Below are positions 60,796-64,000 of a stretch of 64,000 nt of DNA, one piece after another. The translations under genes were made by a program, and so were the position numbers. Within the stretch, counting starts at the first letter, position 1, and each line of letters begins with the position of its first letter. The DNA is from Setaria digitata (taxonomy: Eukaryota > Nematoda > Chromadorea > Rhabditida > Setariidae). Location of the stretch: NCBI GenBank assembly GCA_003640385.1, contig RCAB01000271.1, forward strand, positions 1 through 64,000. Direction: 5' to 3'. Under the pieces are notes generated by a model. It did no database searches, was not told where the DNA came from, and saw nothing but the letters and a program-made list of their open reading frames with translations.

Positions 60796-63075
60796 CTACA
60801 ATGAAATAATTTTGCAGGGAACACCATCACTGAGATCAATTGATATTTTCCGATTCGAACAGAACTGTCGGTAACGCACCTCAAAAAGATCAACTGGTAA
60901 CGAATTATCTCATTTTAAATAACGTATGTTATTCAATTCCACTTACTTTATATTTTTCACATTTACAGAAGCGCTTTTNTGAAATAATTTTGCAGGGAAC
61001 ACCATCACTGAGATCAATTGATATTTTCCGATTCGAACAGAACTGTCGGTAACGCACCTCAAAAAGATCAACTGGTAACGAATTATCTCATTTTAAATAA
61101 CGTATGTTATTCAATTCCACTTACTTTATATTTTTCACATTTACAGAAGCGCTTTTTTTTTTATTGAAAACATTCTAACTAGCGCTACAATGCAATTTTC
61201 TCAAAAATCTAGAAGGATAAAAGAATTAAAGAAGTAGATCAGCTTCAACTTTAAATGCCAGATAAAGTAGGTACAGAATAATGGAAAAGTATTTGAGTTA
61301 AATAAACAATCTGAAAAAAAAGAAAAAAAATGTAGCCAACTGACTCCAGCCATATCAAACATCCTTTTTGATGCAATTGTATTCACTTTTTCTGGCTTTT
61401 CTTTTTGAAAAACTACTTCACTAATACCAGCCTGCAATTTTAATTAAAATCGCCCTGCTTATTCATAACAGAATTAACAAATGACACGACTACGGAAACA
61501 AAATAAAGAGTAACCCAGTCTAACACAACTCCATTTCAGGTGGTAATATCTCTCCTGCTGAATATTTTTCATGCTTTCTTAGAATCTCTAGATGCTATTT
61601 ACCTGACTAAAATCTTACCTGTATGATAAGTTTCGCGCATTCATTGCATGGAAACAGAACAGTGTAAATTGTTGAGCCCTTAACTGAACCCACAATGTTA
61701 TTCAATATTGCATTCATTTCCGCATGACATACATAAGCAGATTTATTTTCCAGAAAATTTTCGGAATCTTTACCCCATGGTAGTAAATCATCCGAGCAAC
61801 CCGTAGGCATTCCATTATATCCGGAACCAACAATCCGCTTATCTTGATTTACAATCACCGCCCCAACCTAAAACACTTTCAACTATGTGTCATCATTGAA
61901 TCTCACCAACTACTTTTAGTTTTACATTAAATTTTTTTTTTCAAATTTTTTGGAATGTGACTTAAATGAAGAAAGTCTTTATAATTTCAAATTTTGTAGG
62001 AGAAAAGCATAACAACTGAAGCTTTTATGATGAGATCAAAAATAAAATAAATTTAAGGATTTGAGAATCCAAAACTAAAAAGAAATATATACTAAAAAAA
62101 CACGTATTTAAAGAGAAATTAATAAAGTTTAACACACTTGTGTCATTGGATCTTTACTTCGCAAGGAGGCCATATGCGCTACACCCATAAAGTATTCTTC
62201 CCATGTAAGATAATCACTGCGTTTGACTCCGTGGTTGTTAACACCGTTAATAGATTGGTGGCCACTGCAAAAAAAGTCTTTACTTATGAGTTTCAGAAGG
62301 AGAATTTAAAAAAAAAAAGACAGACCGAAAAATAAATGAAATATGGCTAGAAGAATATACCTAAGCACTGAATTAGAGAAGTTTGAATTTTTCCGAATAA
62401 CAGCTCACAAATTCCCAGACGGAAATTAATCGATCCGAGCAGAACGGTGAAGAATGCTTCTTGATCCAAAAGCAAAAATATCCAATTATCCAATAAAATC
62501 GTTGTCGACATATTTGATACTAGCCATTACATTATTACTACGATAAATATATATTTAATCCTATCCATTATTCGGAATTCTAACTTTTAATCCACCAAAA
62601 CTTCATGAAATTCTTCTGCTCGATACAATTCTATTTTGAGTTTCAGAAGAATTTTTTAAAAAAAAAAGGCAGACCAAAAAATTGGTTGAATAGTTCCACT
62701 TTAACTCATCACTATGTATAAAAACTTTTTTTCACTAAAACTTCGTATTTGGAAGTGTTATTTATATCTCGGCAAATATGCACCATCAAATTAGCCAAAT
62801 GACATTCGGTAAGATTTAAGTAACTATTAGTCAGCTAGGCATATACGTAATGTTACAGTTAAAGAAATATTAACATGTTTAATGGTCGCTAATGTTAATG
62901 ATAGGTAATATCAGAAGTAAGCATATCTTATCCACGTAAAACAAAAGGCATATGTGAAATAACTTAAAAACGAACGGAATGTTTAAGCAGAATGCAACAC
63001 TTACTTAGTAGGTATCGTTAACGCACTAGCAAGATTATCCCGCTTTTCCGCGGTGGTACTGACAGCTGATTTCAT
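60796..63075 (-). CDS. DCTD: Deoxycytidylate (dCMP) deaminase
   Basis: Five exons: 63005-63075, 62138-62264, 61619-61867, 61345-61431, and a terminal exon at 60796-60879 (TAG). The terminal exon is also present as an incomplete second copy at 60980-61057 because of the duplication around N60979. About 205 residues (human 178). The zinc and catalytic motifs are intact: CHAEMNAI with H114 and E116, and PCNEC with C140 and C143. [16 protein letters not shown] is the dCMP-deaminase-specific substrate loop. It makes dUMP from dCMP for thymidylate synthesis, a cytosolic reaction allosterically controlled by dCTP/dTTP. An N-terminal extension of about 35 residues precedes [12 protein letters not shown]. 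The last join is chosen as MAG-VRYRQF by similarity to human MAGVTFRKF, using a weak TTTTTGAG acceptor. A stronger TTACCAG acceptor 14 bases upstream would add about four to five residues in frame with a different donor. Confidence 0.9.
60802..61156. repeat. 177-bp duplication flanking N at 60979 (assembly join)
   Basis: 60802-60978 and 60980-61156 are identical as far as can be read, with a single N between. The segment carries nearly all of the last DCTD exon and the adjacent intron, so that exon appears twice in the sequence. Confidence 0.9.
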
Positions 63076-64000
63076 CCGCTAATTTCCAGAGCAATTATTA
63101 ATTCAACGATGAGCAAAAATTCTCTAGACTGAAACAACAGTAAAAATGACAAACTTGATCATCCTGAATCGATAATGTACTGAATTTTATGCAGCCTCAT
63201 AATGCAACGGGTGATTCAGATCCTCGAAATTTTATTGTATTAAATTTCATTTCACAGTGAAAAAGAAAAAATATTTCGTCATTTATTGTCAAAGTGTTAA
63301 TAATGATAGTATATTGAGGTAAAAATCATATTAACAAGTCGTAGAGTTTACGGATGACGTGATTACAATCAACACAAGTAATTTTTTTTTACGTCATTTT
63401 ACGTCATGATTAGATTGAATTAAATTGTTCCTGCTTTGTTAAACATTTCTCAAGACTTTTTTTCCTTTTCACTATTCAATTTTGAGGCATATTGAAACTG
63501 AAGGCAGCAACTGTATGCTTTATAGTTGTAAAGAAAATTCCGGGTAAACGAATACGTCCTACTACAGTAATAGCTTCAAAATTATGATGAAAGTTGGAGT
63601 TTACATGTAATCTGTAAAATTCAAATTCTTTTTTGTACTATTTTAGCGATTGAAAAAGGAGCATTTGATGTTAAAATCAAGTATTCTTGCCTTTAATTTA
63701 CATCATCTCACTGCCACTTTCTTTTCGTTTTTAAATTTAAAAAAAAGAAAAAAACATTTTGACATTACTAATTATTTATGTGTTTTTTTTTTTTTTTTTT
63801 TTTTTTAATGAGGAAATGATTAGTAAATTATGTATGCTGTAAAAAGTTATTCTAAGTGTATTGTAAAAATTAATGAGCATTTCACGTTTTACGTGAAGCA
63901 TAAAAAGTGGCTTTTTAGACAATCTTTTTTTTTTTTTTTTTTTTCGCTCTCTCTCTCTCAAGCAGATTTTATTTAGCTTTTTCTCACTTCATTGGATTGG
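63076..64000. other. Upstream region of DCTD, no gene recognised
   Basis: About 0.9 kb to the right edge. It contains T-tracts at about 63784-63806 and 63926-63944, a short CT run at 63948-63959 and a GTTTCAG site (minus strand) about 50 bases before the DCTD ATG. No coding sequence recognised. Confidence 0.5.

Overview
The window looks like nuclear DNA of a nematode, most likely a filarial or other spirurid (clade III) worm. This rests on the sequence: very AT-rich, many small exons split by introns of a few hundred bases, T-rich TTTTCAG-type splice acceptors, acceptor-like sites just upstream of several start codons that fit spliced-leader trans-splicing, and long homopolymer and microsatellite tracts. 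The species is not determined. Exon joins were worked out by hand; for every gene called complete, all junction phases agree and each reads as one open frame.

Layout, left to right. (1) 74-6078, minus: 5' part of a nuclear protein with three PWWP-like domains, built from a three-exon cassette repeated in tandem; it runs off the left edge. (2) 9185-12128, minus: mitochondrial carrier of the SLC25A42 (CoA/PAP) type. (3) 14052-16101, plus: ER-lumenal DnaJ protein of the DNAJB9/ERdj4 type, with two TGACGT motifs just upstream. (4) 17991-22087, minus: cereblon (CRBN), with Lon-like and CULT domains and an intact tri-tryptophan cage. (5) 22793-24684, plus, head-to-head with CRBN: NUDT21/CFIm25 pre-mRNA 3'-end processing factor. 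(6) 25766-33918, plus: second-largest subunit of RNA polymerase I (20 exons), with several microsatellites in its introns, including about 384 bp of pure CT. (7) 35242-37805, minus: heparan sulfate 2-O-sulfotransferase. (8) 37806-47461: about 9.7 kb of extremely AT-rich DNA with no supportable gene, containing clustered AT-rich hairpins. (9) 47462-53293, plus: a predicted secreted PLP-dependent enzyme of the cysteine synthase/cystathionine beta-synthase fold; one exon is much richer in GC than the rest. (10) 54503-63075, minus, three genes in a row: an unrecognised single-pass membrane protein, the spliceosome-associated J protein DNAJC8, and dCMP deaminase.

Most genes are single-copy housekeeping genes (rRNA transcription, mRNA 3' processing, splicing-associated chaperone, nucleotide metabolism, ER proteostasis, ubiquitin ligase adaptor, heparan sulfate modification). 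No viral, bacterial, transposon-coding, rRNA, tRNA or CRISPR feature was recognised. All four single-N positions (430, 680, 52981, 60979) lie between direct copies of the same sequence. They look like unmerged contig overlaps, and one of them duplicates the terminal exon of the dCMP deaminase gene.

The most interesting observations are the phase-symmetric triplication of PWWP cassettes, the cereblon ligand pocket with isoleucine at the human V388 position, the GC-rich catalytic exon in the secreted PLP enzyme, and the paired TGACGT sites in front of the ERdj4-like gene.
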